Assembly: GCF_004379255.2 (NCBI RefSeq)
Contig: NC_056044.1
Coordinates: 7,666,001-7,730,000, forward strand
Length of the DNA stretch: 64,000 nucleotides
Source: Salvia splendens
Lineage: Eukaryota > Streptophyta > Magnoliopsida > Lamiales > Lamiaceae
Reading direction: 5' to 3'
Part shown: one piece after another, positions 1 to 12,587 of the stretch
Layout of the letters: each line of letters opens with the position of its first letter
Position numbering within the stretch: position 1 is the first letter of the stretch
The notes under the pieces: generated by a model
What the model was told of the DNA's origin: nothing
The model's database searches: none
The model's input: only the letters and a program-made list of their open reading frames with translations
Made by a program: the position numbers and the translations under genes

Positions 1-132
1 AGAGAAAAAAATAGTAAAAGTAGAGTTAGTGGATTGTGGGGTTATGTCCTAAAATAGAAAGATTCTAAAGTTTCTATTTTTAAGGAACGACCTAAAATGG
101 AAATAGTTGTTATTTTTAAAAAACGGACGGAG
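1..132. mobile_element. Right end of a Stowaway-type MITE (left end outside window)
   Basis: The stretch ends in ACGGACGGAGTA, the inverted form of the Stowaway terminus (CTCCCTCCGT), followed by TA, the usual target duplication of Tc1/mariner MITEs. The left terminus is outside the window. There is no coding capacity. Confidence 0.55.
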
Positions 133-1210
133 TATTTTATGCGTAGGTAAAGAAAATGAGGATTTCTGTGAAAGTTCGTGATTCACTTTATATATTTGAT
201 GTATGCTAATAAAGGTCAAATGGTCGGAAAAAACGAAGTTTATTCAAATTGCAATTTTAAAAATATAATGGAAACATTACATTTTTGGATTTATTCGCAT
301 TTATCTCACATAAAAAAGATGATTTCTTCTGCGCGACATAATTACAAACAAATCTATAGTTCATGATCTTTTCGGCTGATTTTTAAAATTACCAACAAGA
401 ATTTGACTAAAATACGAGTAACAAATTTAACACAAATCACTCAAAAATAAGTGATTTCATCACTAATCTAATACTATAAATAAGTGATTTCCCTCAAATT
501 TTACACAAATCTAAAGTTGTTTATAGTCTTGGCTCCCTTAATCTTCACATGCTTTTTCAAAAGGGTATAACATATTAAGTGGAGTACAACACTTCTTTTT
601 GGACTTGGGTTTTATTCAAGACTTCCCAATAATAGCATGGCTACAACAAAGAGCACAGACTCTCACACACAAACAAACAAAATGTAAAAGTTAAAAATGA
701 ATACACAAGTAAATTTGAGGTTTCTGAAGTAGCATAGAGCCCTCAAATTTTGAGACACTACAACCATTGATGGTCAAGCTCTTCATCCATGTTTTAGGAA
801 AATTTTCATACTAGCCTATATATCTTCTGCACACTACAACAAATTCTAGAGTTTCACAGGCACAAGAAAAAAGAATTCAATAAAATGAATTATATACATC
901 ATTGATTAATGAAAGAATTGACCTCATAAACAAAAATGTTTTTTGAATGCAATACTCATTTACAGTTGAAATAGCCATCTTCAATTGGCCATGACTTTCT
1001 AATGTATACAAATGTTCCTAGAAGAATTTGAGTTTCAATATGGTGTTCACCATCAACCTACGATATTGAACGATTAAGTTATTATTGCAACGACGAAACT
1101 GAGATTTCTAACCTAATTGCTTGCTTGCTGCATTCTCTACATTTCTAGATGTTGGATGCCACTTTCGTGCTGGGAGAGTTTACACTTTTGAAGCGGAGTT
1201 TAGGATGCAC
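133..1210. other. AT-rich spacer, no gene seen
   Basis: No open frame with family resemblance is visible on either strand. The part nearest 1,210 may include the polyadenylation region of the minus-strand 5-phosphatase gene, but no clear boundary can be read. Confidence 0.5.
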
Positions 1211-1610
1211 CATACATTAAGCAATGAGTAGGAACCATCATCACCGTCTCCCTCCATCTCATCTGCAAATACGAGCCAATGTTAGACTAGGACATGACCA
1301 ATATAGGTGAATGTCAACATAAGTTGTTTATGTAATAAGTTTAGCAAATGAAAGTAGAATGATTGAGCAACGAAAACGAAAAGGGCGATCCGAACTCACC
1401 TAGAATCATTAAAGGACTCCTAAATCAACCATAGAATAATAGGAACTCCACTCCATGTAAGAGTTGTAAACCTTCTGAAAGAAACAAAAAAATTATCTTT
1501 TCCTTTGCCAGAGGGATGGAAATTCGTGTTTTTTAGGAGAAAATGACATACTTGTTGAGAGCAGCAGCTAATCTCGAGGTCCAACACAAGATCCAAATGA
1601 GCAGAAGAAG

Positions 1611-4312
1611 CTAAATTTGATAACCATGTGCATATGGAAGCATTTCTTCAACCTCAACTCTTGCGCTCGAATAAGCCATGTTTTTCTTGATGCGGTTGCG
1701 ATTGATGGACTCCACTTCTGCTATAAATATACTGTAAACTGGTCTGTGATCAGAGAACCTAGACTCCCCACGAACATATGATAGTTGTTGGAGGCCACGG
1801 CCATGCCATAATATACGATCACACCAAGCTGGTGTTCTACGTTTCTCTTTTGGATGCATATCTTCACCTGCATACCGGTCAGAATTGTTTGAATATTTGT
1901 ATGTAGGGGGGAAATATATCCTCCCTTCGTTCCATCCGGTAAAGACTCTCCCATGTCGCTGCTCAACACAAAGCTGTTTTGAAGCACTGAAATCAATCAT
2001 TATAATGTTTTATAGGTAAAATGGAAGCTTTGCTGAAGTTATAGTTTGCTTGCCTGGTCATTATCTAACAAAACTCTCCAGTTCCTCATCTCAACAAGAG
2101 CTTTTGCACATCGGTAAGAAAGGGCTATTCGGTAATTCAAGTCCCCAAGCCATATTATTCGACTGGAAAAGGTTTTTCAAAATCAAATCAAGAATGAAAA
2201 AGGAATTAAAAACTTAGTCTTGAAAAATATATGAACTTACTCATGCTCAAGAATTGTTTGAGGAGAGTTCTCATCACCAATGCCATGAACTCGTGGGAAC
2301 CGTGTTTTCCTCAGAATCTCCATGACATCGGAATTCCTCCTCAGCTCGTCACCATCCTTTTCTCCAGAGGTCAAATGGCTACAAATGAAGCAGAAGCTTG
2401 TTTGGTGCAAAGACAAGCTAATAGATATCGAACCCTGCCAAAACACACAATAAGACTTTGCCTTTTCCTTTAACTACAAAAGTAGTCTCATTCTTGAATT
2501 CAAGAACCATACCTTGTTTCCAAGATACCCCATCAAGCCTCTACCGACACACGAAACCTTCAGATTCCGTACTGCGTCTCTTAGATCCCTCTTGACCCAA
2601 ACGGTGAGAAAAATCCCCACCATCTGCTTGCTTGCAACCAAGCAATACCTCGACTGAACAGGACCCCTGTCTCTATCCTCCATAGAAGCAGAACCATTGT
2701 ATGGAACGGGCGAGGAATAAGTGCAATGAGACTCACTCAATCCGTTATTATCATCATCTGAGGAGCAATCCCACCTCCCATTAGAATTGTAACTGTAATC
2801 ACTTGGCCTACTACGCCCGTAGATAGCTCTATCGCAGACACTGTATCTACAATCAAGTCTTGGTTGGGACATCGAGCTGTCATCCTCAACCACCCTCATG
2901 CTACGGCTCAATGACTGGAAGGAACGGCGGTGGAAGAAAGAGGAAGCATTCTCCCTGTTGGATCCTTCAAAATCATCATCTAACTCGACTATAGGGTCAG
3001 GCACCGGTGAAGGAGTGCGACAGTTGCCACTACTCCCTGGTAGACTATTCAGCGTTTCTCGAATAAGTGCCAGCCATTTCCTAGCAGGGCCATTATCCTC
3101 TGTGCCCAAAACATTACCAGCGTTTAAAGGGACAATTTCTTGAAACCTTAAAATAAAATTTGCAAACAACCCTTCATCAATACTAGGAAGCAGCAATCAA
3201 CACAAATGCAAAAAGAAGACAATTTTCGACCGACTCAAACTCACCCAAGGACATAAACATCTGCTGGAGGTGAAGTGTGCAGCCACTCTTCAAGATTTAG
3301 ATAACTAGGGGGTGATTTCCCAGCCACATTCCATGTTGCCACAAAGATTCTGATACATAAATATAAAGGCATTGTGCATAGTAAAGTGATAAGTGATGAA
3401 ATACACAAACTTAGAATTCAAAAACACACACCTAGAGTTATGCACATCTGTGAGCTGGGAGGCCTCAAGATCAATCTTACTTCTTCGGAGACGATCTGAG
3501 GTTCGTCTACCTGATCTCTCTACTAATCCAAATAGGAGAAAGTAAGCAAACACAAATCTCAAAACAAGAAAGGAACTTTTTTTTTAAATGCTTGCAAAGA
3601 TTAATAATGGCCAGTAATGATATATAGTGGTCCTAAAGGGAAAACCAGTTGTGTCTGAACCTGTTTTGCTTTTCTTGATAGTGCATGCCTCCTCCCTCTC
3701 TCTGAAATTGTTCCTCCATTCTTCATCAACGCCTGAAAAAGCAAAAATATACTTCAAAAAAAAAGGTTTTTGAAGTCATCAACTGTTGCAGCATATGGCC
3801 CACATTTGCACGAAACCAAAACATAATTCTTTATTTTTGGAAAAAAGGGATAGCTTGAATTGAATATAGGTAACTACATAGATATGATGCAGAATGTGAA
3901 AAAAAAAGAGCTCAGCAGACTGGAGATATCAGAAATCTCTGCAACAATCTAAAACTCATGTGCATAGCAAGCTGTGATTCAACACACCAATTGCACAGGG
4001 GCACCTTCTATTTAATCTTAAAAATGTCAGAGAAATAAAAAAGATTCCATTTTTCCTTCTTCAGAGACCCAAATTAGATTTACCATGAACTCTTTTTACC
4101 TCCGGAAATGATGTCATCAGCGTGAAAATCCTCAGTTTTGCCCTTGATGTTGAGCCATTTCTTCACCAATGTCTTCGGCCATGAAAACTTAATATCAAGA
4201 AACAGAAATTTATAGAAAAAATAATCAGAAATGTTGAAAAAATAATCAATGCAGTAATGGTTTCTTCTTCAAAGATGCAAACCTTGCTTTTCTTGGAGTT
4301 CCCATTTCTCAT
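1611..4312 (-). CDS. Type I inositol polyphosphate 5-phosphatase (CVP2/At5PTase4-like), nine exons
   Basis: The enzyme removes the 5-phosphate from soluble inositol polyphosphates and, in plants, from some phosphoinositides; relatives such as CVP2 act in vein patterning. Exons on the minus strand: 4312-4283, 4187-4100, 3732-3661, 3522-3432, 3349-3245, 3146-2513, 2434-2241, 2162-2054, 1973-1611. They sum to 1686 bp, 561 aa, normal for the family. The first exon starts [10 protein letters not shown] and the next carries KKWLNIK, both typical of this plant subgroup. The catalytic domain shows [36 protein letters not shown], the phosphatase signature WLGDLNYR and [11 protein letters not shown], then SRFSDHRPV near the C-terminus. 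A serine-rich insert of roughly 120 residues lies between [10 protein letters not shown] and the SKQMVGIF block. No transmembrane or signal segment is seen. Exon 8 ends at an apparent GC donor. Which paralogue this is cannot be decided without a tree. Confidence 0.92.
1974..2053 (-). other. Probable GC-AG intron in the 5-phosphatase gene
   Basis: Exon 8 ends in ...GACCAG and is followed by gcaagc. No GT donor keeps the reading frame here. Joining to the acceptor before CTTTGTGTTGAG gives the conserved block [14 protein letters not shown] in phase 0. AG|GCAAGC is close to the known GC-AG donor consensus. Confidence 0.7.
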
Positions 4313-5761
4313 TGTTTCCACCGATTCATATATGATTGAACACTTTCTCCACTCTCGGAATCAAAGAGGGTCTAAAAAAGATGGGATTTTTAGGTGAGAA
4401 AACTGAATAAAAATAATGCAGCAGTGGAAATCAGGGGCTCGTGCAAGTCAGTTTTTGGAAATCGAATTTTCAATTGAAGAATTTAAGAAGTTGGTTGTAT
4501 TTTTCGAATCAGGGAGGGAGAAAAGGAAATGAAGGCAAAATCAAGAAAGTGAGGAGAGCAGTGAGATAGCGAGGGTTGTGAATTTAAGTAGTACTACTAC
4601 ACAATGATTTATAAAGAATGGGAGGTTGTATTGCAATTTATGTGTATTCTCTCCTCAAAAATCTCGTTGTGAGCACTGAGAAAAGTATCTAAATTTTCAA
4701 GAGAATAATGTGCAGAGATGGGAGAACAGGGGAGGTACCAAAAAAATTTGTTTTGAAAAACACATACACATATATACACACAGTGAAAGGCCGTGAGTTA
4801 AATATTAAAATATAAAAATATAATGATGAAAATTCAGTTTGAAGAAGCAAGAAAAGGCCATTTGGGAAGGTTGGATTTAGTCACCTTTTTTTAACTTACA
4901 ACTTTTCTTGAGAAACTAACCAAAGTTAAATATAGCTCAGCTCACATACATAAAATGTTTTATTTAAGTGGGAGAAAGAAAAATATGGACAGCATTTTTA
5001 CAGATTGTGGAATGTTTTTGGGAGAAATTATGCATGCGAAAACAAGTCTAGATTATTGGGTTTTGGGTAATCTTGGAGTGGCTTTATTGGGTTTAGTTAT
5101 GCATGGGGGCGTTGGCCATTTCTCAAAATATGGGTTTTTGGGTTCACAAATTTTCAAGAAAATTAATATAGTGAGGTTCTTACATCTATACACTTGTTTT
5201 CCTATATAGAATGTGACAATTCTTTGTAAACCAATTTGGAGTTAATTTTGGGTCAAACTAGGCTAGTGTCTTGGGATTCATAGGCAACTATGTCCTAATT
5301 TGAGAATTGTTGTTGGAATGATTCTATTTGCTACAAACCGATATATTGTTCTTAGTATATAGTATTAATTTCATGAGTTAATGCAACTTCCTTTTTTTTG
5401 TGCTTTGGAATTACCTTATTCACAAAAGGGGAATTTGCATTCACAAAACTGGAAGGAATGTTTTCTTCTATTTTATTTTTGAGGTAATTAAGGTGTACAT
5501 GTCTTAATTCTTTACTAATACGTGTGTAAATGTGGTAACGCGTAAAGAAGGGGAAATGAGAAAAAAAGTGGAAGGAAATTAAAGAGTTGACCTAAATCCC
5601 ATCTCAGATCTATTTCAATTTAAAACTATGTTTCCTAACTTTTCTTTAAAAAAATATTATAATTGTTAATTAATTAAGTACAAATCATAGGCTAAAATTA
5701 TCTCAAAACGGAGCTCTAATGCATACTTATTGATCTCGTGAATACTAGAGGTGCGATTCGT
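4313..5761. other. 5' leader/promoter side of the 5-phosphatase gene, then AT-rich spacer
   Basis: Just upstream of the start codon a T-rich tract ending in TTTTTTAG (minus strand, about 4,371-4,378) looks like the acceptor of an intron in the 5' leader. Beyond about 4,700 nothing recognisable is seen. A short open frame at 4,955-5,209 has no family resemblance. Confidence 0.4.
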
Positions 5762-5955
5762 TGGTAACTTTGCTAACTTATCAATGCAATGTATTAAAAA
5801 TGTCAACACGATGATATTTAAATGTCAATATAAACTTAGTTGATATTTTAATACACAGTGTTGATATTGATATTTAAAATGTCAATGCAGTATATTAAAA
5901 TGTCTACACAAATTTGTGTTGACAATACACTGCATTGATGAGTTGGCAAGTTAAT
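5762..5955. mobile_element. Small palindromic MITE-like repeat
   Basis: The left end (GCTAACTTATCAATGCAATG) is matched by the inverted right end (GCCAACTCATCAATGCAGTG), with further inverted similarity outwards. The interior repeats AATGTCAA-type words on both strands. It is about 194 bp and non-coding. No clear target duplication can be assigned, so the superfamily is unknown. Confidence 0.5.
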
Positions 5956-7610
5956 AATTTAAAAAAAACTAGCATTATAAGGCACTCTAAAAAAATATAC
6001 ACTTAGATGTACAACTTATCAGATATTAATATACACATCACATGCATTTATTTGGTGAGAAAATAGATACACAATTTGGTTGTTGGACTTGAAAATATCT
6101 CAAGATGATTTTTATTATTTTTCATTGAAATAGAGTTTAATGATTTCATCATAACATAAAGTAAGTAATGAATTTTGGCCTTTAAAAGAAGAGCACTTTT
6201 GCTTTGATATAGATAGGAAGATCTTGTTTAGGGCATTAGCCCTAGATTAGTCGACCCACAGCCCACGCGATCTCCTAGGGTTTTGATCAACAAATCCAAA
6301 TTAAGTGAATTAATTAACGAGTTAAAACCGATTAATTTAATTGGATTAAGCCCTCTTAGACTTGGAGTATTGATTGACTAATCTAAAAACCCACATGACG
6401 CATGTGGGAGACTGTGTTTTGGTCCCAACCTTAGTCTTTGTTTCATATTTCCAAGGCTCTTTACTCTTCATTTTTTTTATTATGTTAATTACTCCTAGAT
6501 TACCAGGAAATCCACATAGACCTACTACTTCCATATACTCCAATTAAAATCCCTCTAATAACCGATGAATATCCTATTATAAATATTCCTAAAACGGTGA
6601 GCATTAAGTTTTATCGAAGTTTCAACCGACCATGGATAGTTTATAGTACTACTAGTATATAATTATGAGTTTGTGTTATAGGTTCAGTTCGCAGAATGCA
6701 TATTCTAGATTTTATGAATTTAATTGCATATGTGCATATTATATATGTACACCTCTATATAGGAGTATACGAATTATAAAATTGATAGAAATTGTCTAGT
6801 TAGATAATGTATAGTAGCAATAATCAGTCAAGAATAAGGTCCAATGCTTCTTTCTTATATTACTTTGAAAGTGATAAAAGGGAGAAACCTTTGTGGCCTC
6901 CCATATCGCGCTTTTCTATCTAAGCAATAGACTAAGGTGTGTGTTATGTGCTAATTACTCCTTTGTTGCATTTTTTGTTTATTAAGTATAAATGTTGGTG
7001 ATGCCGTGATGATGTTTAGCCAAAACATGATGCCATGATGATATAGAGTTTATATTAATTTTAGGACCACTTTTTTTTAAGTTACTAAATTTGAATATTG
7101 GTTCTTAGATGTGAATTTTAGACGATTTTGATTGCATTATATGACGACACTGCATATTTAACTAGGAGGTTAGGAGCATTTATATAAATTGTGTTGTGTT
7201 GAAGTATGATTAGCTATTGAGTAAAAATATGTTTTATTCAATGTTATGGTGAAATATACTTTAACTTATTGTTGTGTGAAGTATATTTCTCTTATTAAAG
7301 ATGCCTATAAAAATTATTAAAAGAGTATAATTAATTTTTTGGGTGTTGTAGTGCTTAGTTGTCAAGGAAGAATGTTATTAATTGCAGTCATGACAGCATC
7401 ACTGTCGTTCTTTTCGACACTAACAGTTGTTTTCAACATTGTCGGTTCTTTCAACATCTATTGTATGTATTTCTAGTTTTGTCACCTATTCTTCAATTCG
7501 TTTTCTCCCATTACACATCTCTCCGGCAACTCCCGCTACAAATGTCAATTTCTTTTGGTGACGCCCACATCCAAAAATACCCAACAATTATCAATAATGA
7601 CATGGGGCCA

Positions 7611-7822
7611 GGGGCGGAGCCAGGAATTTGGTTCAACAGGGGAAAAAATAAATATATTAAAAAATTTTGAAATTTGAAGTGGGACATTTAAAAAGGAAAG
7701 TAAAAAAATTTTAAAATTAAATAACAAATTAGTATACATAAAATAAATTGAGATGGGGCAATACACATTAAGTAGATAGATCCTCCCCTGTTGGGCCCCA
7801 TCTTCCGAATTCTGGCCGCGCT
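7611..7822. mobile_element. Candidate MITE with imperfect terminal inverted repeats
   Basis: The left side reads GGGGCGGAGCCAGGAATT then TTCAACAGGGG. The right side, inverted, reads GCGCGGCCAGAATTC then CCCAACAGGGG, so the order of motifs is mirrored. The interior is AT-rich and non-coding. No target duplication was recognised, so the exact edges are uncertain. Confidence 0.4.
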
Positions 7823-8436
7823 ACTAACTGTAGTACTTAAAATCACTGAATAAATCTCGAGTGTCCATTTTTATATCTTGTATTTCAAATTTGGTTTTAA
7901 CTTTAACTATTAATAGAAGAGTGTGGGATATGTCACCCTCATGAACCTTGATAATGTATAGCTATATTCATAAAGAATTATACTACTATTAACCAACACA
8001 TATAAGAAAGTGTATATATAGATGATTTTACCAAAATATATACGTGTAATTAACATGCATGACTACTATATTACGAATTTAAATCTACAATGAATCCTGT
8101 ATTTCAAACCTTGCTATGCAGATTTTGCCCCATGCGAAAAGCAAATAGTAGTATGAGGCAAACATGTAATAGTGCAAGTGGAAGCCATTTGACAAAAATG
8201 GACAATCTAAATATTACTATCAATTTGCTCACTTTTTATTTTTTATTTGGCTCATGACATCAGGTATTCCATTTCCATGATTTACTTCACTTATTAATAC
8301 TTGAGAAGAATATTCCCTGATTTTATACACAGCATATCTTATAAATAGCATTAGAAGTTATAACAACTCACAAATGTAATATTTTCTGATTGATTTATAG
8401 GCTGCACATGAACATGATTTACTAAATTATTATGTA

Positions 8437-8666
8437 ATCCCTCCGTCCCATGTTACACTCTTCCATCTCGGCTCGTCACAAACTACTTACACTATTTATA
8501 ATTTAAGTTATAATTAATGTATTTAATAAATACGTTAGATTAAGTTAAGAGCTTCTTTATTAAGTGATGACTCATTACACTTAAAATTCTAATTAAATAA
8601 CACTAAAAATCAGTCCCAAATTTACGACCTAAAATGAAAAGTGCGAGTAACATGGGACGGATGGAG
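8437..8666. mobile_element. Stowaway-type MITE
   Basis: It starts with TCCCTCCGTCCCATGTTAC and ends with the inverted GTAACATGGGACGGATGGAG, with TA at the right edge. It is about 230 bp, AT-rich and non-coding, as expected for a Tc1/mariner-derived MITE. Confidence 0.75.
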
Positions 8667-9565
8667 TATTTATCAGTAGAAGTGTAAACTTTTCCAAATC
8701 GGCGTCTCTGCAGACATAAATACACAGAAAACTCTAATACTCCTAGTAATATATAGTAATAGGACAACTGTAGCAGACAGCGAAATGCATATATTAAATA
8801 GCACAAGAAATCTGAAAATATATTCTGCATAGTTTTATAACCTTTCCTAAGTAAACCATCATCCAAAGCATAAGATTAATGTACATATCGTACCCATTGA
8901 CTTTTATTTATTCCAAAAAAAATACACATATTTATGCAACAGGAGCAGAGAATGGCATGGGCAGCTATTGCAACCTAGTTCATGCCAATGTAGTAAAACG
9001 AAAAAAAACACAATTCGTGTGGAGTATTATAATTTTTGAAAAAAAGAAGCAAAATTAGATGAGAAGCTTTAAATTATGATGTGAAACTTTTCACCAAAGG
9101 GTGTAAAACTGAGGTTAAAAAAAATTCACAATCAATTTCATTGACTTGGACTCTGCCTAAAAATCTCGTCACTGTCTTTCTTGCCTTCCCTTTTTTCCAA
9201 GTTCTCCTACATTTATTTCTAATCTATTGCACATCAAATCTCCTCACTCAATCATGTTTTCCCACTCCTTTTTTGATCCAAGGAAACACAATTGTGTTGC
9301 AAAAACTAGTTTGAGTGTAAAAATATAAATAACCATTTTTAAAATATTTACGTAAATGTACACTTTGCTAAATGTACCAATAGTAGTAAAGATTTTCGAC
9401 CATACTTTCAAGTTTCAAAATTGTCCATTAAATTATAAATATGCTCTTTCAATTACGTATATTATGGTCAATCTATGAAATTTATTCTCTCTTTCTCAAC
9501 TTTCTTCCCATTCAGAAGAAGGTTTTGCTTTAAATTTACAAATTTATCATATTACTAGGAAAGTT

Positions 9566-10679
9566 TGTTGGAATTATGTTTGGTCAAATAATTTTTGACT
9601 AATAGTAAATGTTACAAGACATTTAATTTTGTGAAATTAAATGCAATAACGTCGATCTACGTTCCGAGTAGATGACCGTAGTATATTCATTTTCTCAAAT
9701 CCGATTCCTGGTGAGTGACAAATAATATATTAAAGTTGGTCACAATAAAGCTAGAAATGAGCTATGTGAAAAGACTAAGGGATTAATAAACTAGGTGTTA
9801 ATTATCCCGATGACTTCTTTGATGAAGTATTTAATCAGATGAATTATCATGTGTAATAATTATCGTGGAATAAGACGAGTGACAGAGCCCACACGCGCGC
9901 GCCGCCGCCGCCCGCGACTCGTGTCCCGTGCACCGGGTGCCTTGTGTGGTCTTTGGAGCTGGTCGTTGAGCGTGGTTCGAGCCTCGCTTGTTCTTTTTAG
10001 ACCACCCCAAACTCCACACTACCCCCGACGGGTCCTAGTCCACGTCATGGTCCCGCTGGACCCCGACGCATGATGGGAGTCAAAAGGTCCCCGCTGGACC
10101 CCGACGCATAACGGGAGACAAAAGGTCCCCGATGGACCCCGACGGTCCATGGTGTATCCCGTCATGTAGCATGTCCAGGTGCATCATGTCTCTTCAGCTT
10201 CCACTGGCTAGTGCACCAGTCAATAACCCCCGGCGGTTACAGTCAAGCCATCATGGCACACATAATGGTTGTTGACTCCATCAATGCCCTGCAGGTGGAC
10301 TTGGCCTATAAATAGGCATGCATCCATTGCATTCAAGGACATAACATACACAAGCATCTTGCATTCACGCTATCTCCCTCTCTGCATAATCTTCCCTGTC
10401 GAAGCTCTGCCCCCGCCTCACTCCCGTTCGTCGGAGCTCTATTGCTAGCGGTGCTGCTACTTCAGAGACCAAGCCGTTTTATTTTTGGGGACGACACACC
10501 AAACCGAAACCACTACCGGGACATATCTCGTCTTGCGGAAAGAGGACTCCTCGACTCGGCTTACCACTTTCCATAAGTTTTCCGTGTAATATTGTTCAGT
10601 TATTTTCCGTGTAATTTCCTTGTTTTATTTTCCATTATAATTTCGCCCGGCAAGATTTGTATATCTCATTTCTACAACA
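9566..10679. mobile_element. Solo LTR of an LTR retrotransposon
   Basis: The 1,114-bp sequence begins TGTTGGAATT and ends CTACAACA, giving the TG...CA ends of an LTR with a TGTTG/CAACA inverted pair. A perfect 5-bp target duplication, AAGTT, lies at 9,561-9,565 and 10,680-10,684. A TATA-like CCTATAAATAGG is at about 10,305 on the plus strand, suggesting plus-strand transcription. There is no internal domain, so this is probably the product of recombination between two LTRs. The GC-rich middle contrasts with the AT-rich flanks. Copia versus Gypsy cannot be decided. Confidence 0.85.
10049..10140. repeat. 37-38-bp tandem repeat inside the solo LTR
   Basis: Three units begin with GGTCCC or GGTCCCC at 10,049, 10,086 and 10,124. 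The shared core is TGGACCCCGACG, and the first two units continue GGGAG.CAAAAGGTCC. The third unit is incomplete. Confidence 0.75.
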
Positions 10680-10684
10680 AAGTT

Positions 10685-12104
10685 ATATTCAAACATATTG
10701 ACAAATGACATTTTGAAGAATTGATTTTTTTATAAATGCCATCAACAGTCTTATTTGTTAGATATATTCAACTTGTGTACATCTCTACTTGTAAATGGCC
10801 GTACGTAAGATATAGTCTTTAAATAATTATATAAGTATATCGAAATAAAATAAACACGAATGATTAATGTCCATATGCCAGTAGAAACAGACTTGCTAGT
10901 TGTTTTGATCAAATAATGAACTATCTATTTTAAAAAGTGAAAAGAAAATGATATTAATGAAATACTAAGAGGTGGGAAGCAAGTTGTACAAGATTTTGAG
11001 AGACCATGTCTTCTCTAAGTTTTCCTAAATCGTTTTTTTTTTTCTGGTGAAATGGTTCTTCCACCCAACAAGACCAAATATTAGTTACTTATGGTTAATA
11101 AATATTTTAAGTATTGTTCAAAATATGCAACCACCCTCACTATACATTCCATGTGCTTAGATAATGAATATGGAAGGCAAGGAAGAAATATGGGGGCAAT
11201 AGTGATTCAACTGCAAAGCTCTACCAAAAAAGTGTAACAAAACAGCATAAAACCAAACTTTAATCTACTATCGACCACAATTAATAAACATCAAATGAAG
11301 GATACAAATCTACAAGAGGTGAAGATTTCAGTACAAAGGAACATGTAATACTGACATATACGACGAACAGTTTAAGGCTGTGTCGATTGCTTAACATTCT
11401 GATTGGCCAAAATTGTCAGAGACAGTAAACAGAGCATTGTTTAGAATTGGATTGATCTCATATTTCTCTAGTAAGAAAAGCCAAACACATGCTACAATCT
11501 AAATGAAAGATGAACTGAACTTAAGAGACAAATAGACACTGTTGATTTGGGGGTTTTCTAGCAAGGAAAAACATGTTCCACTATCGACATGTCGCTTAGT
11601 TCTCTAGAAATTGGATCGTAACACTAGCGAAACAGAATTACAACCAACAAGTTACAGCAGGACAAGATTTACCATTAGAAAGAAATGGACTTGATATCAA
11701 AATAGCAATTGCTATATAGAGCAAACAATTAATCGACAGCTCCTATGTTTGGTTCTGTTCAACTAGTTTCCAGACTTGGTGAAACATGGAAATTTATTAG
11801 GAGCCTAGTGCAACAAGGGGCCGGGGTCCCCGAACACATACAAACTCGCAGAGGAACGAAAACTAAGTATCTCTCAATACCAATTGTTTTAGTCAATGAG
11901 AATTCTCTATTCTCTAAATTGGAGTACAACACATGCTTGTTGAGCTGATTAACCAATTATTTTGAATAGCAATACTCACAAACAAGGAATCAAGAATCAA
12001 CAGCAAGCAAATTGAATGAATCAAACAAACCCCCAACATATGAATCAAGTAAAATTGGGTCGATTAAGCAAATTAACTTCATAAACAAGAAATCCCTAAA
12101 TCAA
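10685..12104. other. Intergenic region; probable 3' side of STN1
   Basis: No gene is seen on either strand. The segment next to 12,105 should hold the 3' untranslated region of the minus-strand STN1 gene. Short open frames around 11,745-11,956 overlap on both strands and look random. Confidence 0.4.
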
Positions 12105-12587
12105 TCAAACCCTAATTATGGAAAACTTATCGTAACATCTCCTGGCCAACCTGACACAGTCCAACCAATGCAAAACCTGCGCATTCGGATCGGTCTCCAA
12201 AGCAACATCGGAAACCGTAATCTGGACGGTTCCTCTGTAGCCGGTGATTCTGCCGCGCACCCTGACGACGACACCGAGCTGGATCTCGGAGGCGAAGTGG
12301 AGCGCCGATCGGGCAATTGATCGAACAGATGATGGGCTCCTCCTGGAGAAGTAAGAGGAGGTGAGTTGGTTGAGCCAAAGGACACAGGGGATGCAGCCGG
12401 TGCCGTCATCGATGGTGAAGCGGAGGAATTTACCGGGCTTGAGCTCCCGAGTGACCACCACTCCGATCGACTCGGCGCGCGAGAGGCGCAGGCCCTTGCG
12501 TTGGAAGCAGGAGGGATCTGATCGGGTGGGGGTAAGAGAGAGAAAATCAAAGGCTAGAAGCTTCACGTGGGTGTTGTACAGATCCAT
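12105..12587 (-). CDS. STN1: CST complex subunit STN1 (telomere capping, OB-fold)
   Basis: STN1 joins CTC1 and TEN1 in the CST complex, which binds single-stranded telomeric DNA and helps C-strand fill-in at chromosome ends in the nucleus. The single-exon frame gives 160 aa, the expected size for plant STN1, which is little more than one OB-fold. Visible family blocks are NTHVKLLAFDFLSLTP near the start, LSRAESIGVVV, KFLRFTIDDGTGCIPCVLWL, FSRRSPSSVR, VVRVRGRITGYRGTVQITVS and LHWLDCVRLARRCYD at the C-terminus. The start codon at 12,587 is the first ATG before the conserved block. Intact, with no frameshift or stop. The coding region is much more GC-rich than its flanks. Confidence 0.93.
   Translation of the reverse strand: MDLYNTHVKLLAFDFLSLTPTRSDPSCFQRKGLRLSRAESIGVVVTRELKPGKFLRFTIDDGTGCIPCVLWLNQLTSSYFSRRSPSSVRSIARSALHFASEIQLGVVVRVRGRITGYRGTVQITVSDVALETDPNAQVLHWLDCVRLARRCYDKFSIIRV

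Larger units (their letters stand above)
5956..9565. other. AT-rich intergenic region with two MITEs listed separately
   Basis: Apart from the MITE candidates at 7,611 and 8,437, no gene, RNA or other element can be supported. A segment at 6,230-6,630 includes CCTATTATAAATATTCC, which could be a remnant LTR promoter, but no ends are visible. Confidence 0.4.

Noticed and set aside
4955..5209. An 84-codon open frame
   Set aside because: It lies in AT-rich spacer with no splice partners, homology or coding bias.
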